Part shown: positions 1-8,987 of the stretch, piece by piece
How the letters are laid out: each line of letters opens with the position of its first letter
How positions within the stretch are numbered: the first letter of the stretch is position 1
Origin: Streptomyces brevispora
GTDB lineage: Bacteria; Actinomycetota; Actinomycetes; Streptomycetales; Streptomycetaceae
DNA: 64,000 bases
Reading direction: 5' to 3'
Assembly: GCF_007829885.1 (NCBI RefSeq)
Contig: NZ_VIWW01000001.1
Span: 806,001 to 870,000, forward strand
Notes under the pieces: generated by a model
Seen by the model: only the letters and a program-made list of their open reading frames with translations
The model's database searches: none
Told to the model about the DNA's origin: nothing
Position numbers and translations under genes: made by a program

Positions 1-1
1 C

Positions 2-232
2 CGCCCCGGTCTCGATCTCGACTCCCTGCTGAAGGCACTGCCCGACGGCAGCGAGGCGGCCGAGCTCAGCACGGGCACGTACCGCATCACGGGCCAGGTC
101 GACCCGCAGCTGCTGGCCACCGTGACCTCCTGGTGTGCGCAGAACGGTGTGATGCCCTCCGGCATCTCCGTCGAGCGCCACACCCTGGAGGACGTCTTCC
201 TCGAACTGACCGGCAAGGAGCTGCGCGCATGA
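2..232 (+). CDS. ABC transporter ATP-binding protein, C-terminal end (partial)
   Basis: Only the last 76 or so residues are inside the window. They are the domain that follows the nucleotide-binding core of drug/antibiotic-type ABC exporters, ending in the typical 'LEDVFLELTGKEL' tail of this family (DrrA/CcmA-like). The Walker and signature motifs lie upstream, outside the window. The stop codon overlaps the start of the next gene (ATGA at 229-232), so the ATPase and the membrane subunit are translationally coupled and should form one exporter. The substrate cannot be told from this fragment. Confidence 0.85.
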   Translation, partial: RPGLDLDSLLKALPDGSEAAELSTGTYRITGQVDPQLLATVTSWCAQNGVMPSGISVERHTLEDVFLELTGKELRA

Positions 233-996
233 GCGCCGGTACGTACACCCCCCGGCCGGGAGCGGCCCCGCTGCCGCGCATGATCGCCGCGCAGACGGCG
301 CTGGAGACGCGGATGCTGCTGCGCAACGGCGAGCAGCTGCTGCTGACAGTGGTCATCCCGACCCTGCTGCTGGTGCTGTTCGGCTCGGTCGACATCGTGG
401 ACACCGGCTCGGGCGCGTCGGTCGACTTCCTGACCCCCGGCATCCTCGCGCTCGCCGTGATGTCCACGGCCTTCACCGGCCAGGCCATCGCGACCGGCTT
501 CGAGCGGCGGTACGGGGTGCTCAAGCGGCTCGGCGCGTCCCCGCTGCCCCGCTGGGCGCTGATGACCGCCAAGACCCTGGCCGTGCTGGTCACCGAGGTG
601 CTCCAGGTGGTGCTGCTGACGGTGATCGCGTTCGCGCTGGGCTGGTCGCCGCACGGAAACCCGTTCGCCGTCCTGCTGCTGCTCGTGCTCGGCACCGCGG
701 CGTTCTCCGGGCTGGGGCTGCTGATGGCCGGGACGCTGAAGGCGGAGGCGACGCTCGCCGCGGCCAACCTGGTGTTCCTGCTGCTGCTGGTCGGCGGCGG
801 GGTCATCGTGCCGCTCGACAAGTTCCCGGACGCCGTGCAGTCGGTGCTGGGGCTGCTGCCGATCGCGGCCTTGTCGGACGGCCTGCGGGACGTGCTCCAG
901 CACGGTGCGGCGATGCCGTGGGGCGACCTCGGGATCCTGGCCGTCTGGGCGGTGCTGGGCCTCGGCGCGGCGGCGCGGTTCTTCCGCTGGGAGTAA
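229..996 (+). CDS. ABC-2 type transporter permease
   Basis: A 255-residue membrane protein with about six hydrophobic segments and the ABC-2 permease layout: a soluble N-terminus, a first helix around 'LLLTVVIPTLLLVLFG', a cytoplasmic loop with 'ERRYGVLKRLGASPLPRW' (the coupling-helix region of DrrB-type permeases) and a C-terminal helix before the final 'RFFRWE'. The start chosen is the ATG inside the ATGA overlap with the ATPase gene; an earlier in-frame GTG at 133 would put unrelated sequence inside the upstream gene. It is the membrane half of an efflux or export system; its substrate is unknown. It is followed by ctaA in the same direction, separated by 75 bases. Confidence 0.88.
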   Translation: MSAGTYTPRPGAAPLPRMIAAQTALETRMLLRNGEQLLLTVVIPTLLLVLFGSVDIVDTGSGASVDFLTPGILALAVMSTAFTGQAIATGFERRYGVLKRLGASPLPRWALMTAKTLAVLVTEVLQVVLLTVIAFALGWSPHGNPFAVLLLLVLGTAAFSGLGLLMAGTLKAEATLAAANLVFLLLLVGGGVIVPLDKFPDAVQSVLGLLPIAALSDGLRDVLQHGAAMPWGDLGILAVWAVLGLGAAARFFRWE

Positions 997-1071
997 GTCA
1001 CCGATCGCGCTCCGTTGCGGTTCGGGGTATCTCGTCCCCCTCGTGAAAGCTTGCACAAGCGGCCGCCTACG

Positions 1072-2082
1072 ATGGTGCCCGTGCCCAAGCTGACCCGAGC
1101 CGAAGTCGCTCAAGCCGTGCGAAACCCGCTTCAGTACATCGCCGAACGCTGGACGCCGTCCCCCCGGACGGTCCGCCGTGCGGCGATGTCGGCCGTCGTG
1201 ATGGCCGTCGCCATCGTCGTCACCGGCGGTGCGGTGCGGCTGACCGGTTCCGGTCTCGGCTGCCCGACCTGGCCCAAGTGCACCGACGAGAGCCTGACGG
1301 CGACGAGCGAGATGGGCTTCCACGGCGTCATCGAGTTCGGCAACCGGATGCTGACGTACGTCCTGTGCGCCGCGGTCGGGTGGGCGATCATCGCCGCCCG
1401 GTCCGCGAAGCCGTGGCGGCGCAGCCTCACCCGGCTCGGCTGGGCGCAGTTCTGGGTGGTCATGAGCAACGCCGTGCTCGGCGGCATCGTGGTCCTGGTC
1501 GGCCTCAACCCGTACACCGTCGCGGCGCACTTCCTGCTCTCCACCGCGCTGCTCACGATCGCCCTGCTGACCTGGCACCGGGTCCGGGAGGGCGACACGG
1601 AACCGCGCCCGCTGGTCGGCAAGGCGGTCTCGCAGCTGACCTGGCTGCTGGTGGTCGCGGCCGGGCTGCTGATCGCGGTCGGCACGGTGGTCACGGGAGC
1701 CGGCCGGCACGCCGGTGACTCCAGCGACGTCCACCGCATCCCGATCGACTGGAAGATGATCGCGCAGCTGCACGCCGATCTGGCCTGGGTCGTGGTGGCG
1801 CTGACCGTCGCGCTCTGGTTCGTCCTGAAGGCCGTCGACGCGCCCGTCGGCCCGCTGCACCGCGCCCGTGACCTCTTCCTGATCCTGATGGCCCAGGGCG
1901 TGATCGGTTACGTCCAGTACTTCACGGACACGCCGGAGATCCTGGTCGGGCTGCACATGCTCGGCTCGTGCCTGGTGTGGATCGGCGTGCTGCGCGTGCT
2001 GCTGTCGCTGCGCGAGCGGCCGGTGGACGTCGCGTCGGTGCCCGGCCCGGTGGCCGAGCAGCCGGAGCCGGCGACGGCCTGA
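1072..2082 (+). CDS. ctaA: Haem A synthase, CtaA/Cox15 family
   Basis: A 336-residue protein with eight predicted membrane helices. It oxidises the C8 methyl group of haem O to the formyl group of haem A for cytochrome aa3 oxidase, in the membrane. It shows the family's first-loop cysteine pair (Cys64 and Cys70 in 'GCPTWPKC') and the haem-ligand histidines in 'GFHGVIEFGNR', 'AAHFLLS', 'QLHADLAW' and 'GLHMLGS'. Start: ATG at 1072 or GTG at 1081; a TACGAT box at 1068-1073 would put the transcript start at the GTG, giving a leaderless mRNA, so 1081 is a real alternative. ctaB, which makes the substrate haem O, lies just downstream on the other strand. Followed by a strong hairpin. Confidence 0.92.
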   Translation: MVPVPKLTRAEVAQAVRNPLQYIAERWTPSPRTVRRAAMSAVVMAVAIVVTGGAVRLTGSGLGCPTWPKCTDESLTATSEMGFHGVIEFGNRMLTYVLCAAVGWAIIAARSAKPWRRSLTRLGWAQFWVVMSNAVLGGIVVLVGLNPYTVAAHFLLSTALLTIALLTWHRVREGDTEPRPLVGKAVSQLTWLLVVAAGLLIAVGTVVTGAGRHAGDSSDVHRIPIDWKMIAQLHADLAWVVVALTVALWFVLKAVDAPVGPLHRARDLFLILMAQGVIGYVQYFTDTPEILVGLHMLGSCLVWIGVLRVLLSLRERPVDVASVPGPVAEQPEPATA

Positions 2083-2100
2083 GTCCGCCGCCGGCAAGCG

Positions 2101-2147
2101 AACGGCCCGGTCCGCGCCCCCCGCTCGGGGGTGCGGACCGGGCCGTT
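2101..2147. terminator. Bidirectional terminator hairpin between ctaA and a convergent gene
   Basis: A near-perfect inverted repeat with the arms AACGGCCCGGTCCGC and GCGGACCGGGCCGTT around a C-rich/G-rich inner part. It lies 19 bases after the ctaA stop and is also downstream of the convergent gene ending at 2279, so it can serve both. It has no U-tract, as usual for streptomycete terminators. Confidence 0.8.
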
Positions 2148-2278
2148 CTCCGGTTCCTTGTGCGGCCTGACCCGCACCGGGACCGGCGGGCGGTCGCCAC
2201 CCGTTGACCGAGCGCGACACGCTCCCTGTTCAGCCTGTTCGGCCCTCGGGCCTTGCTGACCTCAGGCCCTGTCGACTC

Positions 2279-2635
2279 TCAGGCCTTGTTGGCCGGGCCG
2301 CCGATCTGCATGCCGGCCATCCGCGTCCACTCGTACGGACCGGTGCGCACCTTGGCGGCGAACTCGCCGTCGAAGGTCTCGTGCATCGTGATTCCGGACT
2401 TCCGCGTGGCGCTCTCGGCGACCGCGTACGACGGGGCGACGAGATCACCCCAGCCGCCGTCCTCGCCGACGAGGACGATGCGGGTGCCCGTCTGTCCCAT
2501 GTAGGCGAGCTGCCCCTCGGCGCCGCCGTGGGCCCTCGCGAAGGCACCGATCTGCTTGGCCAGCCGGGCCGCCCTGCGCTCCGCGCGCGCCGCCTGCTTG
2601 CCGTCCACCTGCTGGGTCTCCGCCGTCTCTGCCAT
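2279..2635 (-). CDS. Conserved small soluble protein of unknown function
   Basis: 118 residues, start at the ATG giving 'MAETAETQQVDGKQAARAERRAARLAKQ'. The N-terminal 40 residues are charged and helical (Ala/Arg/Lys rich); the rest reads like a compact alpha/beta domain ('GTRIVLVGEDGGWGDLVAPSYAVAE'). No signal peptide, membrane segment, metal motif or catalytic motif is visible. It sits between ctaA and ctaB, but each neighbour is separated by a strong hairpin, so it is probably transcribed alone. I do not recognise the family; third-position GC and the conserved-looking fold support a real gene. Confidence 0.72.
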   Translation of the reverse strand: MAETAETQQVDGKQAARAERRAARLAKQIGAFARAHGGAEGQLAYMGQTGTRIVLVGEDGGWGDLVAPSYAVAESATRKSGITMHETFDGEFAAKVRTGPYEWTRMAGMQIGGPANKA

Positions 2636-2668
2636 GAACAGGATGCTACCGACGGGTAGATCAACTGG

Positions 2669-2712
2669 CGACGGGCGGGACACGTGGCGTGGGCCACGTG
2701 TCCCGCCCGTCG
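2669..2712 (-). terminator. Terminator of ctaB
   Basis: A perfect 20-bp stem (CGACGGGCGGGACACGTGGC and its complement) with a 4-base loop, placed 21 bases after the ctaB stop and before the next minus-strand gene. Confidence 0.85.
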
Positions 2713-2732
2713 GCGGAAGTCGAAGGGGCGGA

Positions 2733-3680
2733 CTACCTCAGGAAGGGGTCCACCGCGACGGCGACGAACAGCAGCGACACATAGGTGATCGACCAGTGGA
2801 ACAGCCGCATCTCCTTGAGCTTGGCCCCGGCCGCTCCGGCCTTGGCCCGGCTCTGCAGACCGTGCGCCTCCCAGAGCCAGAAGCCACCGGTGAGCAACGC
2901 CACAGCCGTGTAGAACCAGCCGGTGTAGCCCAGCGGGGTCAGCAGCAGCGAGACGATGACCATGACCCAGCTGTAGAGCACGATCTGGCGGGCCACCACC
3001 CGGTTGGAGGCAACGACGGGAAGCATCGGGACACCGACCCGTGCGTAGTCGTCCTTCACCTTCATGGAGAGCGGCCAGTAGTGCGGCGGCGTCCAGAAGA
3101 AGATGACGGCGAAGAGGATCACCGCGGCCCAGGACATCGAGTTCGTCACGGCCGACCAGCCGATGAGGACCGGCATGCAGCCCGCGATACCGCCCCAGAC
3201 GATGTTCTGCGACGTGCGGCGCTTCAGCAGCATCGTGTACACGACGACGTAGAAGAGCAGCGCGCCGAGCGACAGCGCGGCCGACAGCCAGTTCACCAGC
3301 AGCCCGAACCAGACCGTCGAGATCACCGCGAGGGCGATACCGAAGGCCAGGCACTCGCGCGGGCTCACCATGCCGGTGACCAGCGGTCGCTGCGACGTAC
3401 GGTCCATCAACGCGTCGATGTCGCGGTCGATGTACATGTTCAGTGCATTGGCACCGCCGGCGGACAGGTAGCCGCCGATGGTGGTAGTGAGCACGAGCCA
3501 CAGGTCGGGTACACCCTGAGCGGCCAGGAACATCACCGGAACAGTGGTGATCAGCAACAGCTCGATGATCCGAGGCTTGGTCAGTGCCACGAATGCCTTG
3601 ACACGGGCCCCGAATGGGCGATGGCCCCCTGGGCTCGGAGTCAAGGCGACCCCTGCGGGTCGGGACTCGACGGCCGTCAC
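2733..3680 (-). CDS. ctaB: Protohaem IX farnesyltransferase (haem O synthase)
   Basis: A 315-residue UbiA-family prenyltransferase that adds a hydroxyethylfarnesyl group to haem B, giving haem O for cytochrome oxidase. The first Asp-rich prenyl-diphosphate motif is seen as '[18 protein letters not shown]'; the second conserved loop is '[16 protein letters not shown]'. Nine hydrophobic segments. The start is the GTG at 3680, because AGGGG lies five bases upstream (minus strand); longer readings run into a low-complexity Arg/Ser stretch that is clearly intergenic repeat. It is divergent from tkt and functionally paired with ctaA 0.6 kb away. Confidence 0.94.
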   Translation of the reverse strand: MTAVESRPAGVALTPSPGGHRPFGARVKAFVALTKPRIIELLLITTVPVMFLAAQGVPDLWLVLTTTIGGYLSAGGANALNMYIDRDIDALMDRTSQRPLVTGMVSPRECLAFGIALAVISTVWFGLLVNWLSAALSLGALLFYVVVYTMLLKRRTSQNIVWGGIAGCMPVLIGWSAVTNSMSWAAVILFAVIFFWTPPHYWPLSMKVKDDYARVGVPMLPVVASNRVVARQIVLYSWVMVIVSLLLTPLGYTGWFYTAVALLTGGFWLWEAHGLQSRAKAGAAGAKLKEMRLFHWSITYVSLLFVAVAVDPFLR

Positions 3681-4191
3681 GCACACCCCTGACAGAGAAA
3701 TCCCAGCAAGCTCCGGGTGTGAGGGCCCGGTAAAGACTTGCGCGAACCAGACCACTGTAGACGTTGGGGACACGCCGTTCTTCGCGGGGGTGGGGTCGTG
3801 TTGATGTGGCGCGGAAGGCCTCCGCGACACCCGCGCGGAGGTCCGGTGCGACACCCGTACGGAGCGCCGGTGCGACGCCCGCGCGCCAGGCCTCCGCGGC
3901 ACCCGCGCGGGGGCCTCGCTCGTCCGGGGGACACGCCGGGGTTCCCGGGCGTCCGCAGGCCCGGCTCAGGGGTGTTCCGGCGCGCTCGTCGGAGCCCTCA
4001 GGAGTGGGTCCCCGTGCTCATCGGAGTGGCGCATCGGTGAGCCCGTGCGCTCATACGGGAGGCGAATTCGACAGGCCGCCCGCACCCTGGGAATACCCGG
4101 AAATCCCGGGTAGCGACGAGGGTAGGCTCGACAACGCCCGGTGCGGTCACAGTCACCGGTTTACAACAGTGGAGAGGAGCCCTGACTCAGG
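3681..4191. other. Divergent ctaB/tkt regulatory gap with degenerate tandem repeats
   Basis: 511 bases without a gene. Positions 3818-3925 hold about four degenerate copies of a roughly 24-base unit built on CGACACCCGCGCGGAGG; they open reading frames on both strands with Arg/Ser-rich products that have no coding look. The ctaB side should hold its promoter (a TACAGT box at about 3757, minus strand). The tkt side has TAGGCT at 4123-4128 and GGAGAGGAG at 4169-4177, a long 14 bases before the GTG start. Confidence 0.5.
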
Positions 4192-6294
4192 GTGAGCACC
4201 AAGCCGACCACCACAGACCTCCAGTGGACCGAATTGGACCAGCGGGCCGTGGACACCGTCCGCGTTCTCGCCGCGGACGCCGTACAGAAGGTCGGAAACG
4301 GCCACCCGGGTACGGCCATGAGCCTGGCTCCCGCCGCGTACACCCTCTTCCAGAAGGTGATGCGGCACGACCCCGCCGACGCGGACTGGACCGGTCGCGA
4401 CCGGTTCGTACTCTCTGCGGGCCACACCAGCCTGACCCTGTACATCCAGCTCTACCTGGCCGGCTACGGCCTGGGGCTCGATGACCTGAAGGCCTTCCGC
4501 ACCTGGGGCTCGAAGACCCCGGGGCACCCGGAGTACGGCCACACCACAGGCGTCGAGACGACCACCGGCCCGCTGGGCCAGGGTGTCGCCAACGCCGTGG
4601 GCATGGCCATGGCCAGCCGCTACGAGCGCGGCCTGTTCGACCCGGAGGCGGCCCCCGGCACCTCCCCCTTCGATCACATGGTGTGGGCCATCGCCGGTGA
4701 CGGCTGCCTCCAGGAGGGCATCTCCGCGGAGGCGTCCTCGCTGGCCGGGCACCAGAAGCTGGGCAACCTGGTCCTGCTCTGGGACGACAACCACATCTCC
4801 ATCGAGGGCGACACGGAGACCGCGGTCTCCGAGGACACCCTGAAGCGCTACGAGGCGTACGGCTGGCACGTCCAGCGCGTCGTGCAGCAGCCCAACGGCG
4901 ACCTGGACCCGGCGGGTCTGTACAAGGCACTGCTGGCCGCCAAGGCCGAGACCGGACGCCCGTCGTTCATCGCGGCCCGTTCGATCATCGCCTGGCCCGC
5001 CCCGCACGCCCAGAACACCGAGGCTTCGCACGGCTCCGCGCTCGGCGACGAAGAGGTCGCCGCGATCAAGAACGTGCTCGGCTTCGACCCCGAGAAGTCC
5101 TTCGAGGTCTCCGACGCGGTCATCACGCACACCCGTGAGGCGCTGGACCGCGGCCGTGAGGCCAAGGCCGAGTGGGAGAAGACCTTCGCCGCGTGGCGCA
5201 CCGCCAACCCGGAGCGCGCCGCTGAGTTCGACCGCATCAGCGCGGGCGAGCTGCCCAAGGGCTGGGAGGACAAGCTCCCCGTCTTCGAGCCCGGCAAGGG
5301 CGTCGCCACCCGCGCCGCCTCCGGCAAGGTGCTCCAGGCGCTCGGCGACATCGTGCCCGAGCTGTGGGGCGGCTCCGCCGACCTCGCGGGCTCGAACAAC
5401 ACCACGATCGACAAGTCGTCGTCGTTCCTCCCGGCCGGCAACCCGCTGCCGGGCGCGGACCCGTACGGCCGCACGATCCACTTCGGCATCCGCGAGCACG
5501 CCATGGCCGCGACCATGAACGGCATCGCGCTGCACGGCAACACCCGCATCTACGGCGGCACCTTCCTGGTGTTCTCCGACTACATGCGCAACGCCGTGCG
5601 GCTGTCCGCGCTGATGCACCTGCCGGTGACGTACGTGTGGACGCACGACTCGATCGGTCTCGGCGAGGACGGCCCGACCCACCAGCCGGTGGAGCACCTG
5701 GCCTCGCTGCGCGCCATCCCAGGCCTGAACATCGTCCGCCCGGCCGACGCCAACGAGACCTCCATCGCCTGGCGCGAGATCCTGCGCCGCTACACCAAGG
5801 TGTTCGGCAAGGGCGCCCCGCACGGCCTGGCGCTGACTCGGCAGGGCGTGCCGACGTACGAGGCGAACGAGGACGCGGCCAAGGGCGGCTACGTGCTCTT
5901 CGACGCGGAGACGTCCGACGGGCACGGCGCGGCGCCCCAGGTCGTCCTCATCGGCACCGGTTCCGAGGTCCAGCTCGCCGTCGGGGCGCGCGAGGAGCTG
6001 CAGTCCGCCGGCATCCCGACCCGTGTGGTGTCGATGCCGTCGGTCGAGTGGTTCGAGGAGCAGGACCAGGCGTACAAGGACAGCGTCCTGCCGCCGGCCG
6101 TGAAGGCCCGGGTCGCCGTCGAGGCGGGCATCGGCCTGACCTGGCACCGTTATGTCGGGGACGCCGGCCGGATCGTCTCGCTGGAGCACTTCGGTGCCTC
6201 GGCCGACGCGAAGGTCCTCTTCCGCGAGTTCGGCTTCACCGCCGAGCACGTTGCCGCCGCCGCTCGGGAATCCCTCGCGGCCGCCGCGCGCTGA
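4192..6294 (+). CDS. tkt: Transketolase
   Basis: A 700-residue thiamine-diphosphate enzyme moving two-carbon units between pentose, triose and hexose phosphates. Full family length. N-terminal pyrophosphate domain has 'NGHPGTAMS' and the ThDP/Mg motif 'GDGCLQEG' ending in 'WDDNHIS'; the middle domain has the invariant 'GIREHAM' with the catalytic Glu that activates ThDP, and 'HDSIGLGEDGPTHQP'. GTG start. First gene of tkt-tal-zwf-opcA-pgl, with 36 bases to tal. Glycolysis genes lie nearby on the opposite strand. Confidence 0.97.
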   Translation: MSTKPTTTDLQWTELDQRAVDTVRVLAADAVQKVGNGHPGTAMSLAPAAYTLFQKVMRHDPADADWTGRDRFVLSAGHTSLTLYIQLYLAGYGLGLDDLKAFRTWGSKTPGHPEYGHTTGVETTTGPLGQGVANAVGMAMASRYERGLFDPEAAPGTSPFDHMVWAIAGDGCLQEGISAEASSLAGHQKLGNLVLLWDDNHISIEGDTETAVSEDTLKRYEAYGWHVQRVVQQPNGDLDPAGLYKALLAAKAETGRPSFIAARSIIAWPAPHAQNTEASHGSALGDEEVAAIKNVLGFDPEKSFEVSDAVITHTREALDRGREAKAEWEKTFAAWRTANPERAAEFDRISAGELPKGWEDKLPVFEPGKGVATRAASGKVLQALGDIVPELWGGSADLAGSNNTTIDKSSSFLPAGNPLPGADPYGRTIHFGIREHAMAATMNGIALHGNTRIYGGTFLVFSDYMRNAVRLSALMHLPVTYVWTHDSIGLGEDGPTHQPVEHLASLRAIPGLNIVRPADANETSIAWREILRRYTKVFGKGAPHGLALTRQGVPTYEANEDAAKGGYVLFDAETSDGHGAAPQVVLIGTGSEVQLAVGAREELQSAGIPTRVVSMPSVEWFEEQDQAYKDSVLPPAVKARVAVEAGIGLTWHRYVGDAGRIVSLEHFGASADAKVLFREFGFTAEHVAAAARESLAAAAR

Positions 6295-6330
6295 CGCCGT
6301 TATACGACACTAGTAGGAGATGCAATTCTC

Positions 6331-7449
6331 ATGACAGACGCACTCAAGCGCCTCTCCGACGAGGGCGTGGCGATCTGGCTCGATGACCTGTCGCGCAAGC
6401 GGATCACCTCGGGCAACCTCGCCGAGCTGATCGACCAGCAGCACGTGGTGGGTGTCACCACCAACCCGTCGATCTTCCAGAAGGCGATCTCCGCGGGCGA
6501 CGGGTACGAGCAGCAGCTCACCGACCTCGCCACCCGCAAGGTCACGGTCGACGAGGCCATCCGCATGATCACGACGGCGGACGTACGTGACGCCGCCGAC
6601 ATCCTGCGTCCGGTCTTCGACGCCACGGAGGGCCAGGACGGCCGGGTCTCCATCGAGGTGGACCCGCGCCTGGCGCACCACACGGACGCCACCGTCGCCG
6701 AGGCCAAGCAGCTGGCCTGGCTGGTGGACCGGCCGAACACGCTCATCAAGATCCCGGCGACGAAGGCCGGTCTGCCGGCGATCACCGAGGTCATCGGCAA
6801 GGGCATCAGCGTCAACGTCACGCTGATCTTCTCGCTGGAGCGCTACCGCGCGGTGATGGACGCCTACCTGGCGGGCCTGGAGAAGGCGAAGGCCGCGGGC
6901 CTGGACCTCTCCAAGATCTACTCGGTGGCCTCGTTCTTCGTCTCCCGTGTCGACTCCGAGATCGACAAGCGGCTCGACGCGATCGGCACCGACGAGGCCA
7001 AGGCACTGAAGGGCAAGGCCGCCCTCGCCAACGCGCGCCTGGCCTACGAGGCCTACGAGGAGGTCTTCGCCGGCGAGCGCTGGGACGCCCTCGACAAGGC
7101 GCACGCCAACAAGCAGCGCCCGCTGTGGGCCTCCACCGGCGTGAAGGACCCCGCGTACAAGGACACCCTGTACGTGGACGACCTGGTCGCCCCCGGCACG
7201 GTGAACACCATGCCCGAGGCCACCCTGGACGCCACCGCGGACCACGGACAGATCACCGGCAACACCATCGCCGGCACCTACGAGCAGGCCCGCACCGAGC
7301 TCGACGCCATCGGCAAGCTCGGCATCTCGTACGACGACGTCGTCCAGATCCTCGAGGACGAGGGCGTCGAGAAGTTCGAGGCGTCCTGGATCGACCTGCT
7401 CAACTCGACCGAGGCGGAACTCAAGCGCCTCGCCCCTTCGGAGGGCTGA
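6331..7449 (+). CDS. tal: Transaldolase
   Basis: 372 residues, the length of actinobacterial transaldolases. Transfers a dihydroxyacetone unit from sedoheptulose 7-phosphate to glyceraldehyde 3-phosphate. The N-terminal motif '[13 protein letters not shown]' and the Schiff-base lysine segment '[16 protein letters not shown]' are plain, followed by '[13 protein letters not shown]'. The start is backed by TAGGAGA 13 bases upstream. Second gene of the pentose-phosphate operon; zwf begins six bases after the stop. Confidence 0.97.
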   Translation: MTDALKRLSDEGVAIWLDDLSRKRITSGNLAELIDQQHVVGVTTNPSIFQKAISAGDGYEQQLTDLATRKVTVDEAIRMITTADVRDAADILRPVFDATEGQDGRVSIEVDPRLAHHTDATVAEAKQLAWLVDRPNTLIKIPATKAGLPAITEVIGKGISVNVTLIFSLERYRAVMDAYLAGLEKAKAAGLDLSKIYSVASFFVSRVDSEIDKRLDAIGTDEAKALKGKAALANARLAYEAYEEVFAGERWDALDKAHANKQRPLWASTGVKDPAYKDTLYVDDLVAPGTVNTMPEATLDATADHGQITGNTIAGTYEQARTELDAIGKLGISYDDVVQILEDEGVEKFEASWIDLLNSTEAELKRLAPSEG

Positions 7450-7454
7450 CCACT

Positions 7455-8987
7455 TTGTCTGGTGTTCCCGGAGCCAACCCGCTCCGTGACGCCCAGGACC
7501 GACGGCTCCCGCGTATCGCGGGGCCGTCGGGCCTGGTCATCTTTGGCGTCACGGGCGATTTGTCCCGTAAAAAGCTGATGCCCGCCGTCTACGACCTGGC
7601 CAATCGCGGCCTGCTGCCGCCGGGCTTCTCACTCATCGGTTTCGCGCGCCGCGAATGGCAGAACGAGGACTTCACCCAAGAGGTCCACGACGCCGTCAAG
7701 CAGCACGCCCGCACCCCGTTCCGTGAAGAGGTCTGGCAGCAGCTCATCCAGGGGATGCGCTTCGTCCAGGGCAACTTCGACGACGACGACGCCTTCGAGA
7801 CCCTGAAGGCGACCATCCAGGAGCTCGACAAGGCGCAGGGGACGGGCGGCAACTTCGCCTTCTACCTCTCCGTGCCGCCGAAGTTCTTCCCCAAGGTCGT
7901 CCAGCAGCTCAAGAAGCACGGGCTGGCCGACCAGAAGGAGGGTTCCTGGCGGCGTGCCGTCATCGAGAAGCCCTTCGGCCACGACCTGAAGAGCGCGCAG
8001 GAGCTCAACCAGCTCGTGCACGACGTGTTCCCGCCCAACGAGGTCTTCCGGATCGACCACTACCTGGGCAAGGAGACGGTCCAGAACATCCTGGCGCTGC
8101 GGTTCGCCAACACGATGTTCGAGCCGATCTGGAACCGTAGTTACGTGGACCATGTCCAGATCACGATGGCCGAGGACATCGGCATCGGCGGCCGGGCCGG
8201 CTACTACGACGGCATCGGCGCCGCCCGTGACGTCATCCAGAACCACCTGCTCCAGCTGCTGGCGCTGACCGCGATGGAGGAGCCCGGCTCCTTCCACCCG
8301 AAGGCCCTGGTCGCCGAGAAGCTCAAGGTCCTCGCGGCCGTCGAGCTGCCGGACGACCTGGGCAAGCACACCGTGCGCGGCCAGTACGCACACGCGTGGC
8401 AGGGCGGCGAGGAGGTCCTCGGCTATCTGGAGGAGGACGGTATCGACCCCAAGTCGAAGACCGACACCTTCGCCGCGATCAAGCTGACCATCAACAACCG
8501 CCGCTGGGCGGGTGTGCCGTTCTATCTCCGTACCGGGAAGCGGCTCGGCCGCCGGGTCACCGAGATCGCGATCGTCTTCAAGCGCGCCCCGTATCTGCCC
8601 TTCGAGTCCGGGGCGACCAAGGAGCTGGGCAGTAACGCCCTGGTCATCCGGGTCCAGCCGGACGAGGGCGTGACCGTGCGGTTCGGCTCCAAGGTGCCCG
8701 GCACCTCGATGGAGGTCCGGGACGTCACGATGGACTTCGCCTACGGCGAGTCCTTCACGGAGTCCAGCCCGGAGGCGTACGAGCGGCTCATCCTCGATGT
8801 GCTGCTCGGCGACGCCAACCTCTTCCCCCGCCACCAGGAGGTCGAACTCTCCTGGGACATCCTCGACCCGATCGAGGAGTACTGGGACAAGCACGGCAAG
8901 CCCGCGCAGTACTCGTCGGGCACCTGGGGCCCGGCCGAGGCCGACGAGATGCTCGCACGAGACGGACGGAGCTGGCGCCGGCCATGA
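7455..8987 (+). CDS. zwf: Glucose-6-phosphate 1-dehydrogenase
   Basis: 510 residues, full length. First step of the oxidative pentose-phosphate branch (glucose 6-phosphate to 6-phosphogluconolactone, making NADPH). The Rossmann motif 'GVTGDLSRKKLMP' and the active-site 'RIDHYLGKETVQN' (catalytic His follows Asp) are intact. The N-terminus needs a TTG start at 7455 ('SGVPGANPLRDAQDRRLPRIAGPSG'); no ATG or GTG in frame lies closer to the conserved region, and tal ends at 7449. Stop overlaps the opcA start (ATGA). Confidence 0.95.
   Translation: MSGVPGANPLRDAQDRRLPRIAGPSGLVIFGVTGDLSRKKLMPAVYDLANRGLLPPGFSLIGFARREWQNEDFTQEVHDAVKQHARTPFREEVWQQLIQGMRFVQGNFDDDDAFETLKATIQELDKAQGTGGNFAFYLSVPPKFFPKVVQQLKKHGLADQKEGSWRRAVIEKPFGHDLKSAQELNQLVHDVFPPNEVFRIDHYLGKETVQNILALRFANTMFEPIWNRSYVDHVQITMAEDIGIGGRAGYYDGIGAARDVIQNHLLQLLALTAMEEPGSFHPKALVAEKLKVLAAVELPDDLGKHTVRGQYAHAWQGGEEVLGYLEEDGIDPKSKTDTFAAIKLTINNRRWAGVPFYLRTGKRLGRRVTEIAIVFKRAPYLPFESGATKELGSNALVIRVQPDEGVTVRFGSKVPGTSMEVRDVTMDFAYGESFTESSPEAYERLILDVLLGDANLFPRHQEVELSWDILDPIEEYWDKHGKPAQYSSGTWGPAEADEMLARDGRSWRRP

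Noticed and set aside
3730..4190. Coding genes in the ctaB-tkt gap
   Set aside because: All frames are Arg/Ser/Pro repeats made by the degenerate 24-bp units; no ribosome-binding site or domain.
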